The notes under the pieces were generated by a model. That model was not told the DNA's origin and searched no databases. It saw only the letters and a program-made list of their open reading frames with translations. A program made the translations under genes and the position numbers. A DNA stretch of 16,521 bases from Treponema sp. (lineage in GTDB: Bacteria > Spirochaetota > Spirochaetia > Treponematales > Breznakiellaceae), in assembly GCA_031279925.1 (NCBI GenBank), contig JAITHQ010000189.1, forward strand, positions 1 through 16,521, written 5' to 3'. The stretch's first letter is position 1. Each line of letters begins with the position of its first letter. Below, one piece after another: positions 8,486 through 16,426 of this stretch.

Positions 8486-10624
8486 TTATTCAACCTTGAA
8501 TTTAAGGACTTCCCCGGAGAGGGTGTCGATATTGTTTTTGGTGCCGCCGCTTATCTCGTTGATCCGTTTTACGGTGACGGTTATCTGGTCCGCCCCGGAA
8601 GACATTTCGCTCATGCCGTTTTCAATCTGGGAAGTTATCTGCTTAAGGCTGCCGCTTTCCCGTATGGCTTCCTGCCCTTCCTGGGCTATTTCTTCCGCCT
8701 CCTCGCGTACCGTTCCGCTGATGTCCCGCAGCCGGGTTACCGCATCCAGAATCTGCCTGCTGCCGGATTCCTGTTCCTCCATGGCGCTGCGGATACCCGT
8801 TTCCTGATCCGCTACAGTCCGTACTTTTACATCGATGTCCTCAAAACGGTCAAGTACGTTTTTGGTTGACTGGGTAACCATGTCTATCGACGCCTTGATC
8901 TTCTTGAGCATTTCCGCGGTGGTTTGTGACTGCCGGCTTGAGTCCTCGGCAAGTTTGCGGATTTCCCCGGCCACTACGGCAAAGCCTTTTCCCGCTTCTC
9001 CGGCATGGGCGGCCTCGATGGCGGCGTTCATGGAAAGGAGGTTGGTTTGACTTGCGATATTTTCCATTACCGAGTTGATTGCCAAAAGCCCTTCAGACTG
9101 CCGGGCGATCTCCTGAAATTCCCCCGAAATATTTTGTAAATCCCTCCGGCTGACTTCCGAAGAATCGGCCAGGGCCTGTACGTTTTTGGAATTTTTTACC
9201 AGGGTCTCCGCCACCGACCGGATATTGGCAAGCATCTCCTCTATGGCCGATGACGACTGGACAACGCTTTCCGACTGCTGGGCAATATGGCTGTTAAGGT
9301 TTTTGATGTGTTCCATAATATTCGCCATGGAGGTTCCAACCTGGTTTACCTCCCCGGCCTGATTCCCGGTAAGGCCCTTCATACTCTGGATCGCGGCGGC
9401 AATCCGGTTCATTGAACCGACGGTGGCGTCCATTTGTTCCGCCAGTTCCGCGCCGGTTACTGAAAGCGACCGGGTTTTGTCGCGGATAACGGCTACCAGG
9501 CCCTGTATCTTTTCAAAGGTGAGGTTGAAAATTTTTGAAAGGCTTCCTATTTCGTCATTGCCCGCCGAATCGAGCCGCCGGGTAAGGTCCCATGTTTCAG
9601 CGATTTCGGAAAGCACAACGACGCTTTGGTTCAGCGGTTTAACCAGGCGGAAGATAAAGGCATTGATGATAATAAATATCAGCAGGATGGTGAGGATCAT
9701 AACCAGAAAGAGGATCGCGATAAGGCTTTGGAAAATCATGCCGGAATTGAGGGGCATATAAACCGCCATGTACCAGTTAAGCTGGGGAAGCCGGCCTACC
9801 GCGTATTCGGCATTATCCAGCGTAAAGGCCCTTACCTGATCCGGCCCCAGCGCCTTTGCCGCGGCTTCCACCGTTCCCCCGTTTTTTTCCCAGTGGCGGG
9901 CTATGGTTTGTTTTGCTTCCATAAGCCTGCTGTCCCGCGCGCCGGTTATTTCCCCCTGCCCGTTAAAGAGGAACAGCTCCGCATTGCCGCCGCCTTCGCC
10001 GCCAAAGAGCGCGTTAATAAAGTCGGTTAAATCGATGCCGGTTCCTACAATGCCAATAGCCCTGCCCCGCCGGGCGTGCCCGCCTTCAAATACCTGGGCG
10101 TTGATCCAGAGCATTGTTTTTTTAAGCCCAATGTCGTAGTTTACATTAAAGTTAAAAAGCTCATTCTGGGTAAGGGTCCAGGTGTACCAGTTCGAATCGG
10201 GATCGGCGGGGTTGAGGGTATACATATATTCATCGCCAAAGTAGTAACGCCGGTCGGTATCGTTTATCCAGAACACGTTGTTTCCGGTAAAGGCGGAACG
10301 GTACCCGGCAATTTCCGCAAAGGCCATTGATTCCAGTTCCGCATTGCCGGGATCAAGAAAATACCGCCGGATAAGGGGGGAATCGGCCATTTTCAGGGCC
10401 AGGGCTATCTCCCTTGAAACCTGCCCCTCAAGCCGCAGCCGCCTGGTTTCGATAAGCCGGGAAAGCTCCGCGGAGGCGGTGTTCCTGATAATTTGATTCA
10501 TGGAAAGGAAAAAAGCGGTTCCCCCTCCAGCCAGAATGATAAGAAACAAAATGATTGAAAAGACAAGAAACCGGTACTTGATCGATGTCTTTCTTTCGGA
10601 CTTTTTGTCCCTATTCGTTTTCAT
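8486..10624 (-). CDS. Methyl-accepting chemotaxis protein with dCache-type periplasmic sensor
   Basis: A 712-residue transmembrane chemoreceptor. TM1 spans about 18-40 and TM2 about 300-323. The periplasmic region (41-295) has a two-lobed Cache look, with SNWYTWT near 144-150 and GTGIDL near 194-199 resembling conserved Cache positions. A HAMP domain follows TM2 (about 324-376). The signalling domain contains the invariant hairpin-tip region (about 524-560: [20 protein letters not shown], then [16 protein letters not shown]). There is no C-terminal pentapeptide for CheR or CheB tethering. It should form arrays with CheA/CheW encoded elsewhere. The ATG at 10622-10624 follows AGAGGTG and lies 14 bases inside the 3' end of kinase A, so translation is coupled. 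Placement inside a kinase operon suggests it shares a stimulus with the kinases. The ligand cannot be read from the sequence. Confidence 0.95.
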   Translation of the reverse strand: MKTNRDKKSERKTSIKYRFLVFSIILFLIILAGGGTAFFLSMNQIIRNTASAELSRLIETRRLRLEGQVSREIALALKMADSPLIRRYFLDPGNAELESMAFAEIAGYRSAFTGNNVFWINDTDRRYYFGDEYMYTLNPADPDSNWYTWTLTQNELFNFNVNYDIGLKKTMLWINAQVFEGGHARRGRAIGIVGTGIDLTDFINALFGGEGGGNAELFLFNGQGEITGARDSRLMEAKQTIARHWEKNGGTVEAAAKALGPDQVRAFTLDNAEYAVGRLPQLNWYMAVYMPLNSGMIFQSLIAILFLVMILTILLIFIIINAFIFRLVKPLNQSVVVLSEIAETWDLTRRLDSAGNDEIGSLSKIFNLTFEKIQGLVAVIRDKTRSLSVTGAELAEQMDATVGSMNRIAAAIQSMKGLTGNQAGEVNQVGTSMANIMEHIKNLNSHIAQQSESVVQSSSAIEEMLANIRSVAETLVKNSKNVQALADSSEVSRRDLQNISGEFQEIARQSEGLLAINSVMENIASQTNLLSMNAAIEAAHAGEAGKGFAVVAGEIRKLAEDSSRQSQTTAEMLKKIKASIDMVTQSTKNVLDRFEDIDVKVRTVADQETGIRSAMEEQESGSRQILDAVTRLRDISGTVREEAEEIAQEGQEAIRESGSLKQITSQIENGMSEMSSGADQITVTVKRINEISGGTKNNIDTLSGEVLKFKVE

Positions 10625-13600
10625 GCAGCACCTCTTTTATAAGTAATAAAGCCGAATCAAATTCGGCTATTAAGACCTGATTGGAAATTTGTTCCAGGGT
10701 TTCCCGTGTGTTTGAATCCAGCGGCTGCCGGCCCAGTTCTTCCAGCAGCCGGTCGATGGCTTCGGTTTTTTGCGCCTGGACCGCGCCGGCCAGTTCCCCA
10801 AACAGGGGGCCTAAGCCCGTCCGCCCGCTTTGATCCCCGGCGGCGGCGCTTTCCCCCAGCGCGGCGCGGATTGACCGGGCCAGTTCCGCAAGGCGCTGCG
10901 CAAAACCGTCCAGGGTTTCCCGGATAAGGGCAATGTCGCCGCTTTTACCGGCGGCCTCAAGCCGCGCCGCTTCCGCCGAAATTGCCGACGCGCCGATGGA
11001 CGCCGCCGCGCTTTTAAGCGCGTGAACCTGGGTGGTAAAAAGCGGCAGGGATTCAGGCGGCGGCTCTTTTTGCAGCAGGGGCAGCCGCTCCTGCACGTCT
11101 TTACTGAATATGGCCAGTACCTGCCGGTACCCCGCCACTGTGCCGCCGGTGGCGGCAATTCCCTTTACCGTATCCAGGCCGGGAATGGGGGGAAGGCCGG
11201 GGGGCGTTGCGGGGGGCGGAGCGCCCCTGCTTTGGGGAGTAACGGAACCTGACCTGGTTACATAAGGCGGCTGTGCCGCCCTGCCGGCAAAACGGTCAGG
11301 TGCAGTGAGGGGGGAGACTTCCCCCCCTTTTATTTGTTTTTCCTGGGGTATCCATTTACCCAGGATTTCGTTCAGTTTGGCGATCTCTATGGGTTTGGAC
11401 AGGTAGTCGTTGAATCCTTTTTCCAAAAACATTTCCCGCATCCCGGAAATTGCGTTGGCGGTAAGGGCGATAATGGAAACCGGCTTTCGGGTTTCGCCTT
11501 TGGCGGAATTTTGTTCCGTTTCCCATGCCCGGATCAGCGCGGCGGCCTCGGCGCCGTCCATGCCGGGCATCATGTGATCCATAAACACGATATCCCATTC
11601 ACGGCGTTTTACCAGTTCCACCGCTTCCCTGCCCGACAGGCAGGCGCTTACCTCCATCCGGTAGGGGGCAAGCAGGCCCTCCGCCACGGTAAGGTTGGTA
11701 GCGATATCGTCTACAATCAGGATACGGGCCTTCGGGGCAATGAAACGGACTTCAGTCTTTTCCTGCCAGGCTTTAGTTTCCCTGCCGTTCAGAAGATTGG
11801 CGACGGGAACGGCATAGGCGGGGCTTACGATAGCCTGGGCGTTTTCAAAAGACGGCAGGTCCCCCAGTTCGGCAAGCAGGACCGGAACGGCGGGAAGCCG
11901 GTTCTCCTGTATAAAGGCGGCGGCTCTGGTGTAAAGCCGGGAAGAAACAAAAACGAAGGCCCAGGGGCCGGACTCCGGCCCGCCGCCCATTTCCAGCAGG
12001 GCAAATAGCTCCGCTTCACCGGCAGTCATAAAGGGGACGCCCAGGTTTTCCAGGGTACGGGCAAGGGAGGCGGCGCGGCGGCTCTGGTGATCGCAGAGCA
12101 GTACCGCCTTGGCCTGTGGATTCTCCACTGCCGCCAGGGGCAGCGCCGGGTTTTCCGGGGCACGGGCCTGTAAAATCTTCGCGGTAAACCCCGAGCCGGA
12201 ACCGTATTCGCTTTGCACCGTAATGTCCCCTCCCATAGCCCGGCAGAGGCTGCGGGTAATGGCAAGCCCAAGGCCCGTTCCTTCGATGTTTTTATTTTTT
12301 GCCATATCCAGCCGGACAAAATTGCCAAAGAGGCCGGGCAGGTCCGCCGCTTGAATGCCTATGCCGGAATCGGCGACTTCCATGGAAAGGATCAGTCTTC
12401 CATCGCCGTTTTCCTGGACGGCGCTTACGTCAAGGGCTATGTATCCTTCGCGGGTGTATTTGGCGGCGTTGGAAAGAAGGTTAAGAAGTATCTGCCGTAT
12501 CCTCGCCTCGTCCCCCAAAAGCCGGCCCGGAAGGCACGAGTCCACATTAACGGTAAAAAGGATGGGTTTTTCGCTGATCCGCACCCGGGACACGTTGATT
12601 ACGTCGTTGAGCAGAGACGAAAGCTGGTAGGGCGCGGCGGTTATTTCCAGGTTTCCCGCCTCGATTTTCGAGAAATCCAGAATGTCATTGATAAGCGAAA
12701 GGAGGTTTGCCCCGGCCTGTTTTATCTCACGCACATACTCGGCCATTTTGGGAAGGGTCTGTGAACGCAGGGCCAGTTCCCCCATGCCGATAATGGCGTT
12801 CATGGGTGTACGGATTTCGTGGCTCATCCGGGCCAGAAACGATGACTTGGCCCTGCTTTCCTCGTCGGAACGAATCCGCGCCGCCTCCAGGCGAAGCAAA
12901 ACTATTCCCAGGGAAAAAGCCAGAATAAGGCCTAGAGCCGATAGCATCAACCCGGCGTAATACAAGTCGCGGTAAAAACTGTAATAGGGTGTAACCAGGC
13001 CCACATACCAGCCGTTAAACAGGGGGCGGAAAAACACCAGCGCCTTTTTGCTGTTGCTGTCGCGGATTCGCATGGCCGAGACGCTTTCTCCGGTTCGCAG
13101 CAGCCGGGCCAGTTTCTGGTAATCGTTTCCCAGTTCTTCCATAGGACGCATCCGCATTGATTCCTGGGGGTGAGCCACTACATGCATGTTCTGGCTAAGG
13201 AGTATGCCGTAACCGCCTTTGGAAAGGCTCAAATTCTGGATATATTCATTCAGCCGGGAAATGTTAAGGTTCAGCGCAAGAATACCATCGATGCCGCCCC
13301 GCTCGTTATCAATGTTTCGTACCGCGGAAATGATCACTTCGCCGGTAAGAGCATCCTTGTACGGCGCGGTATAGGCCGTTTTGCCGCTGTTCCGCACCGC
13401 CGTCTGATACCAGGGCCGCTGCTGGGGGATATAATCGTCGCCGGGATTAAGGCCCATGCTGTCGATGAATTCCCCCCGGATATATCCGTAGATGCCGTAT
13501 AGCCGCAATTCCCCTTCCTGCTGCTGCATCCAGCCGGTGGTGGCTGTCAGATACCGGAGCAGTTCTTTGTTGTTTGCCCCGGAAATGATCATGCTTTGGA

Positions 13601-13832
13601 CGGTATGGTAGGTATTGAGCAGGCTGGTATCGGCCTCCGCAAAGGCGGAACGTATACGGGCCTCTACCGCGGAAAGGGACCAATCCGAGCTTTCCAATAG
13701 CCGGTTCCAGAGAATGCCCCGTACAAAAAGGTAGCCTGTTAGCACCATAATAAAAAAAGCCCCAAACACCAGGAGAATCTGGGTGGATTTTTTGGCCTTT
13801 TTCGGAACGGCTTTCCAGAGCGGTTTCTTCAT
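10611..13832 (-). CDS. Hybrid sensor histidine kinase A (dCache sensor, HisKA-HATPase-pseudoREC-REC-Hpt)
   Basis: A 1073-residue kinase. TM1 (about 18-40) and TM2 (about 291-313) enclose a dCache domain. It contains Y134, R139, W141 and Y142, with the spacing of the published amino-acid-binding dCache motif, but the final Asp position appears to be N188. HisKA has H338 (SHEIRTPMN). HATPase_c has N-box [10 protein letters not shown] (451-460), G1 DSGIGI (488-493) and G2 GTGLGL (518-523). A degenerate receiver-like stretch (about 575-680) precedes a complete receiver (703-825, D752). Hpt carries H937, and the helical tail (about 1010-1070) is shared with kinases B and C. The receiver-Hpt linker (about 834-878) is encoded by a repeat element. 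The ATG at 13830-13832 overlaps the second lipoprotein's stop as ATGA, with no strong ribosome binding site, implying translational coupling to the binding protein. This makes it the prime candidate partner of the BMP lipoproteins. Confidence 0.93.
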   Translation of the reverse strand: MKKPLWKAVPKKAKKSTQILLVFGAFFIMVLTGYLFVRGILWNRLLESSDWSLSAVEARIRSAFAEADTSLLNTYHTVQSMIISGANNKELLRYLTATTGWMQQQEGELRLYGIYGYIRGEFIDSMGLNPGDDYIPQQRPWYQTAVRNSGKTAYTAPYKDALTGEVIISAVRNIDNERGGIDGILALNLNISRLNEYIQNLSLSKGGYGILLSQNMHVVAHPQESMRMRPMEELGNDYQKLARLLRTGESVSAMRIRDSNSKKALVFFRPLFNGWYVGLVTPYYSFYRDLYYAGLMLSALGLILAFSLGIVLLRLEAARIRSDEESRAKSSFLARMSHEIRTPMNAIIGMGELALRSQTLPKMAEYVREIKQAGANLLSLINDILDFSKIEAGNLEITAAPYQLSSLLNDVINVSRVRISEKPILFTVNVDSCLPGRLLGDEARIRQILLNLLSNAAKYTREGYIALDVSAVQENGDGRLILSMEVADSGIGIQAADLPGLFGNFVRLDMAKNKNIEGTGLGLAITRSLCRAMGGDITVQSEYGSGSGFTAKILQARAPENPALPLAAVENPQAKAVLLCDHQSRRAASLARTLENLGVPFMTAGEAELFALLEMGGGPESGPWAFVFVSSRLYTRAAAFIQENRLPAVPVLLAELGDLPSFENAQAIVSPAYAVPVANLLNGRETKAWQEKTEVRFIAPKARILIVDDIATNLTVAEGLLAPYRMEVSACLSGREAVELVKRREWDIVFMDHMMPGMDGAEAAALIRAWETEQNSAKGETRKPVSIIALTANAISGMREMFLEKGFNDYLSKPIEIAKLNEILGKWIPQEKQIKGGEVSPLTAPDRFAGRAAQPPYVTRSGSVTPQSRGAPPPATPPGLPPIPGLDTVKGIAATGGTVAGYRQVLAIFSKDVQERLPLLQKEPPPESLPLFTTQVHALKSAAASIGASAISAEAARLEAAGKSGDIALIRETLDGFAQRLAELARSIRAALGESAAAGDQSGRTGLGPLFGELAGAVQAQKTEAIDRLLEELGRQPLDSNTRETLEQISNQVLIAEFDSALLLIKEVLHENE
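11201..11328 (+). repeat. 128-bp palindromic repeat, copy 1, inside the kinase A coding sequence
   Basis: The element begins GGGGCGTTGCGGGG and ends with a hairpin AGGGGGGA-GACT-TCCCCCCC. Between these, arms ACCTGACC (11247-11254) and GGTCAGGT (11294-11301) flank a 39-nt loop containing GGCGGCTGTGCCGCC. Copy 2 (16172-16298, opposite strand) has the same ends, length and layout. It is translated in frame as the Pro/Ala-rich linker between the receiver and Hpt domains of kinase A. Such a linker tolerates insertions, which probably explains its survival. Confidence 0.7.
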
Positions 13833-15007
13833 GGCTGGGTCTCAATCACCGTGCGGTAGTACCAGTCAATACTGCTGAGTATCTCGCTGTCGGAAAGGGT
13901 TTTTCCCTCCGCGCCGATCCGGCGTCCGTCATTGGTTTCCAGAACGCCGTCAAAAATATTAAAGTTCCCGTTTTTGATACGCTCCCTGGCTTCCGCCACC
14001 GCCTCGCCGGTTCCCGGCGCGGCAAGGTTTTCGGCAAGGGGGGTAATGTCCACTACCCCCTCTTTAAGGCCGTAAAAATGCGGCGCGGACTTAAAGGTTC
14101 CCTGCATAACGCTTTCCACAAACCGGGTATAGAACGCGCCCCAGTTGATCACCACCGATGTAATCACTGCCAAAGGCGCGTCCCCCCTCATGTCGCTGTA
14201 AAAGCCGATACCGCTTATGCCGGCCTTCTGGGCCGCTATTTGGGGAGTTGGAGTATTGCAGTGCTGGGCCATCACGTCGCAGCCTGCGGCGACAAGGTAT
14301 TCGGCGGCCACGTTTTCGCCCATAGGATCAAACCAACTGTAGGTAAGGCGCACATACACCCGCGCCGAGGGATTCACGGTTTCCACCCCCAGGGCAAAGG
14401 CGTTGATTCCCCCGGTAACTTCGCTGTTGTCTTTTCCCATAGCCGCCACATAGCCTATTTTGTTTGTTTTTGTTTTTAGCCCCGCCACAATGCCGCTCAG
14501 GTAGCGTCCGTGGTACAGCCGTGCGGAGTAATTGGTAAAATTGCTGCCGTTGTATTTGTACCCTGTGGCGTGGGCAAAAACCACCTGGGGAAATTCGGCG
14601 GCCAGTCGCTCACAGGCGTCCATGTAACCCCAGCTGGTGGCAATGATGATGTTGGCCCCTTCGGCAATACAGTCCCGCATGGCCGATTCAGCCTCGGCGC
14701 TGTCGCCATCAAAAATATCGATCTTGCGGATAAGCTGATCTTTGGCGAGGCCCAGATTCCGCTGCATCTCCATAGTTCCGGTATAATGAGCGTAATCGTA
14801 CCGTGAACGCTCGTCGATTTGGTTGGGGTGGATTATGCCGATCTTTACCTGTTTCTTTTCCAGGGGCATTCCGGGCCGCCACGCCTGTTTTTCCTGTTTT
14901 GAACAGCCGGCCATAAGGAACGGAACAATCAAGGCCAAAAAAACAGTTTTTTTAGCGGTTGTTGTTGCAAAACTAAAGTTTTGCAACAAGCTCTTTCGCC
15001 CGTTCAT
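13829..15007 (-). CDS. BMP/Med-family substrate-binding lipoprotein (second copy)
   Basis: A 392-residue secreted lipoprotein. The signal peptide ends in the lipobox LMAGC with lipidated Cys at residue 35. The mature part begins the BMP fold with KIGIIHPNQ, followed by FDGDSAEAESAMRDC, IIATSWGYM, VVFAHATG, GYVAAMGKDNSEVTGGINAF and TYSWFDPMGE, in the usual order for periplasmic BMP (PnrA/Med-like) proteins. Known members bind purine nucleosides or other small ligands for ABC importers. No permease or ATPase gene lies nearby, which favours a sensing role. The ATG at 15005-15007 overlaps the TGA of the first copy (ATGA) behind a GGTGGTGGA stretch, and its own stop overlaps kinase A. Residues 7-16 of the signal peptide are encoded by a perfect palindrome, making its N-region unusually long. 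It is a close paralogue of the gene at 15004-16140. Confidence 0.9.
   Translation of the reverse strand: MNGRKSLLQNFSFATTTAKKTVFLALIVPFLMAGCSKQEKQAWRPGMPLEKKQVKIGIIHPNQIDERSRYDYAHYTGTMEMQRNLGLAKDQLIRKIDIFDGDSAEAESAMRDCIAEGANIIIATSWGYMDACERLAAEFPQVVFAHATGYKYNGSNFTNYSARLYHGRYLSGIVAGLKTKTNKIGYVAAMGKDNSEVTGGINAFALGVETVNPSARVYVRLTYSWFDPMGENVAAEYLVAAGCDVMAQHCNTPTPQIAAQKAGISGIGFYSDMRGDAPLAVITSVVINWGAFYTRFVESVMQGTFKSAPHFYGLKEGVVDITPLAENLAAPGTGEAVAEARERIKNGNFNIFDGVLETNDGRRIGAEGKTLSDSEILSSIDWYYRTVIETQP
14962..14989. repeat. Perfect 13-bp inverted repeat within a signal-peptide coding region
   Basis: TTGTTGCAAAACT (14962-14974) is followed by AA and then AGTTTTGCAACAA (14977-14989), an exact reverse complement. 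It encodes residues 7-16 (LQNFSFATTT) of the second lipoprotein, in the stretch before the hydrophobic core. The first lipoprotein lacks this segment, so it looks like a small in-frame insertion. Confidence 0.8.
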
Positions 15008-16140
15008 TCCACCACCGTCCGGTAATACCAGTTAATTCCGTCCCGTATCTCGCTGTCGGAAAACCGCCTGCCCGCCACGCCTATAAAACGGCCATCGTTG
15101 GTTTCAAGAACGCCTTCGAACACGTCAAAGATTCCTTCTTCAAGCCGCAGCCGTTCCTCAAGAATTTTCTCTGCCGTTCCCGGCGCGGCGTTGGCCGAAA
15201 GGGGGCTTATGTCCACCGCTCCGTCTTTCAGGGAACCAAAATAGGGCGCTGCGGTAAAACTCCCGTCTATAACGCTTTGCACCAGCGAGATATAATAGGC
15301 CCCCCAGTTCCAGACCGCCGATGTAAGCGCCGCCTGGGGCGCGTCGGCGGTCATGTCCGTATTGTAGCCGATGCTCCAAACCCCCGCCCGCTGGGCTTCG
15401 ATCTGGGGGTTGGGCGTATCGCAGTGCTGGGCTATTACATCGCAGCCTGCGGCAATCAGGCTGCGGGCCGCGTTCATTTCGCCCATAGGATCAAACCAAC
15501 TGTAGGTAAGGCGCACGTGAATCCGCGCGCCGGGCTTAACCTTTTCCACCCCCAGGGCAAAGGCATTAATCCCCCCGGTAACCTCGCTGTTGTCCTTCCC
15601 CATAGCCGCTACATAGCCGATTCTGTTGGTTCTGGTTTTAAGGCCCGCGGCAATGCCGCTTAAATACCGGGCCTGGTATATCCGCCCAAAGTAGTTGGTA
15701 AAATTGGTTCCATTGTACCTGGAACCCGTTGCGTGGGCAAAAACAACCGAAGGAAATTCCGCCGCCAGGCGCTCGCAGACATTCATGTAACCCCAGCTGG
15801 TGGCGAAAATAATCTGCGCCCCCGCCGCAATGCAGTCCCGCATGGCGCTTTCAACCAGCGCCGTTTCACCATCGAAAATATTAACCTTGCGGATAATCTG
15901 TTCTTCCAAAAGCCCCAGTTCCCGCCGCATAGCCTTAATACCTTCGTCATGGGCAAAGGTGTAACCCGAATGTTCGGCCAGGGGATTTGAAATATAGATA
16001 ACCCCGATTTTGATCTTTTCCTGTGCCAGCGGCATACCCGGTTTCCACAAGGCCGCCTGTTTTGTACAAGCAGGAACAAGCAGCGCCGCCGTAATCAGGA
16101 CAAGTGCGCCCAGCCGGAGCTTGATCCCTTTGCTTCTCAC
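15004..16140 (-). CDS. BMP/Med-family substrate-binding lipoprotein (first copy)
   Basis: A 378-residue secreted lipoprotein and the first gene of the operon. The signal peptide is short (MRSKGIKLRL, then a hydrophobic core) and ends in a relaxed spirochaete-type lipobox VPAC, with Cys25 as the lipidated residue. The mature protein has the BMP-family blocks: KIKIGVIYI, FDGETALVESAMRDC, IIFATSWGYM, VVFAHATGSRYNG, KDNSEVTGGINAFALGVE, TYSWFDPMGE and DVIAQHCDTPNPQ. I chose the GTG at 16138-16140 because AAGGAG lies seven bases upstream, the signal peptide begins there, and the promoter at 16339-16347 excludes the longer frame. It shares long blocks with the second copy, including a 39-base stretch identical in DNA. 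The family normally delivers ligands to ABC importers; here the neighbours are sensor kinases. The ligand cannot be told from sequence. Confidence 0.92.
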   Translation of the reverse strand: MRSKGIKLRLGALVLITAALLVPACTKQAALWKPGMPLAQEKIKIGVIYISNPLAEHSGYTFAHDEGIKAMRRELGLLEEQIIRKVNIFDGETALVESAMRDCIAAGAQIIFATSWGYMNVCERLAAEFPSVVFAHATGSRYNGTNFTNYFGRIYQARYLSGIAAGLKTRTNRIGYVAAMGKDNSEVTGGINAFALGVEKVKPGARIHVRLTYSWFDPMGEMNAARSLIAAGCDVIAQHCDTPNPQIEAQRAGVWSIGYNTDMTADAPQAALTSAVWNWGAYYISLVQSVIDGSFTAAPYFGSLKDGAVDISPLSANAAPGTAEKILEERLRLEEGIFDVFEGVLETNDGRFIGVAGRRFSDSEIRDGINWYYRTVVE

Positions 16141-16332
16141 TTCGCAACTCCTTTTTAACTTTTTATAATAGAGGGGGGAAGCCTCCCCCCTGGGCCGCAA
16201 TCCGGCCATTTTGTTTGTTGGGCAGCCGTGCCGCCTTTGGGTAAAGTGGCCGGATTGCGGCCCACCCCCCTCTGCGGGGCTCTGCCCCGCAACGCCCCGC
16301 CGTCTATCCATATTTTGCGACCGCTGTTTTAT
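16141..16332 (-). promoter_or_regulatory. Long structured leader of the operon
   Basis: This is the expected untranslated leader between the promoter and the first GTG, about 190 nt. It holds a repeat element with three potential hairpins (16172-16191; arms 16192-16208 and 16247-16263; and a G/C-run pair at about 16273-16290). The ribosome binding site AAGGAG lies just downstream of the last hairpin. I see no match to a known riboswitch. Folding of the repeat could affect early transcription or ribosome access, but the element is repeat-derived, so this is inference. Confidence 0.4.
16172..16298 (-). repeat. 127-bp palindromic repeat, copy 2, in the operon leader
   Basis: On the minus strand it begins GGGGCGTTGCGGGG and ends with the hairpin AGGGGGGA-GGCT-TCCCCCCT. 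The internal arms are a perfect 17-bp inverted repeat, GGGCCGCAATCCGGCCA (16192-16208) and TGGCCGGATTGCGGCCC (16247-16263), around a 38-nt loop. Copy 1 inside kinase A has the same ends and nearly the same loop length but different arm sequences. Confidence 0.75.
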
Positions 16333-16338
16333 GTATGT

Positions 16339-16347
16339 ATTATACCA
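16339..16347 (-). promoter_or_regulatory. Extended -10 promoter of the operon
   Basis: The minus strand reads TGGTATAAT, a perfect extended -10 (TGnTATAAT) for the housekeeping sigma factor. No good -35 hexamer is seen at 16-18 nt spacing, which the extended -10 can offset. Transcription would start near 16331-16333. It is the only convincing promoter I see upstream of the eight-gene run. Confidence 0.65.
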
Positions 16348-16426
16348 TAAGAAAAGCAAGACAAGACAGTAACCTGCAGCTTCTATTCCCCGCAGTACGT
16401 GAATACCGCCATAAAAACGATCTTTA

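Noticed and set aside
11008..11040. Near-identical sequence around GCGCTTTTAAGCGC recurring at 2009-2041, 5876-5908 and 11008-11040
   Set aside because: It encodes the Hpt phosphorylation motif ([10 protein letters not shown] or close) in the three paralogous kinases, so coding constraint and duplication explain it; it is not a separate regulatory repeat.
11334..12008. Long open frames on the plus strand (for example here and at 4456-5067)
   Set aside because: They lie opposite well-supported kinase genes, show no recognisable domains and are expected by-products of GC-rich codon use.
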